19,561 nucleotides of DNA from the NCBI GenBank assembly GCA_036505275.1, contig DASXTS010000018.1:1-19561 (forward strand). The letters are read 5' to 3'. Shown here one piece after another: positions 19,519 to 19,561 of the stretch. The notes under the pieces were generated by a model. The model worked only from the letters and a program-made list of their open reading frames with translations. It did no database searches and had not been told where the DNA came from. This DNA comes from DASXTS01 sp036505275 (GTDB lineage Bacteria > Actinomycetota > Actinomycetes > Mycobacteriales > Pseudonocardiaceae). Numbering within the stretch: the first letter of the stretch is position 1; every line of letters starts with the position of its first letter. The position numbers and the translations under genes are program-made.

Positions 19519-19561
19519 ATGACGACGGCAACGCAGCCGGCGACCGAGGTCAAGGTCCCCG
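19519..19561 (+). CDS. Start of a gene cut by the window end
   Basis: ATG at 19519 follows GAGAGGGGTGT, a good ribosome site, and encodes MTTATQPATEVKVP before the window ends. Fourteen codons are too few to name a function. It is oriented away from the LacI-family gene and downstream of both operator-like sites, so it may be a target of that repressor. Confidence 0.6.
   Translation, partial: MTTATQPATEVKVP

Overview
High-GC DNA with heavy G/C third-position bias, GTG starts, 4-base GTGA/ATGA stop-start overlaps, NarL-type two-component pairs, GT4-type glycogen synthase and actinobacterial-style PTS proteins points to a chromosomal segment of an actinomycete (Actinomycetota). Family-level placement is not possible from sequence alone. 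I see no tRNA, rRNA, CRISPR array, transposase, integrase or phage gene.

Layout. (1) 1-2648 is a gene graveyard: a small membrane protein, an internally duplicated membrane protein and a tail fragment of a third membrane protein on the minus strand, then the last ~40 codons of a histidine kinase and a frameshifted NarL/LuxR response regulator on the plus strand. All are broken by small indels or end deletions. (2) 2928-4822 is an intact histidine kinase/response regulator pair, followed by an exported alpha/beta hydrolase (4897-5805) and an acyltransferase-3 membrane protein (5802-7130). The C-terminus of the latter runs into the eroded remains of a YcaQ-type DNA glycosylase gene. (3) 7029-8552 (minus) is a type II NADH dehydrogenase. 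(4) 8723-16412 is a collinear carbon-metabolism block: gpmA, an RpiB-family isomerase, ptsI, fruK, EIIA-Fru, EIIBC-Fru, ptsH and eno. (5) 16589-18007 holds a short unrecognised ORF, a 46-codon in-frame remnant of glgC, and an intact glycogen/maltose-1-phosphate synthase gene. (6) 18063-19070 (minus) is a LacI-family repressor that appears to lack its hinge-helix segment; the upstream DNA has two operator-like inverted repeats, a broken small ORF and the first codons of a gene that leaves the window.

How it fits together. Block 4 is a fructose phosphotransferase system packaged with two glycolytic enzymes that make its phosphoryl donor: phosphoglycerate mutase and enolase yield PEP, PtsI and HPr relay the phosphate to EIIA and EIIB, EIIC imports fructose as fructose-1-phosphate, and FruK makes fructose-1,6-bisphosphate. 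The glycogen synthase next door would draw on ADP-glucose, but the adjacent ADP-glucose pyrophosphorylase gene has been reduced to its two ends.

The most unusual property of the window is repeated internal deletion and decay: kinase 5' end, ycaQ middle, glgC middle (in frame), LacI hinge (in frame), plus a 10-bp tandem duplication and several one-base indels, all among otherwise healthy core-metabolism genes. Whether this is real genome erosion or an assembly/consensus problem is the main question a reader should settle.
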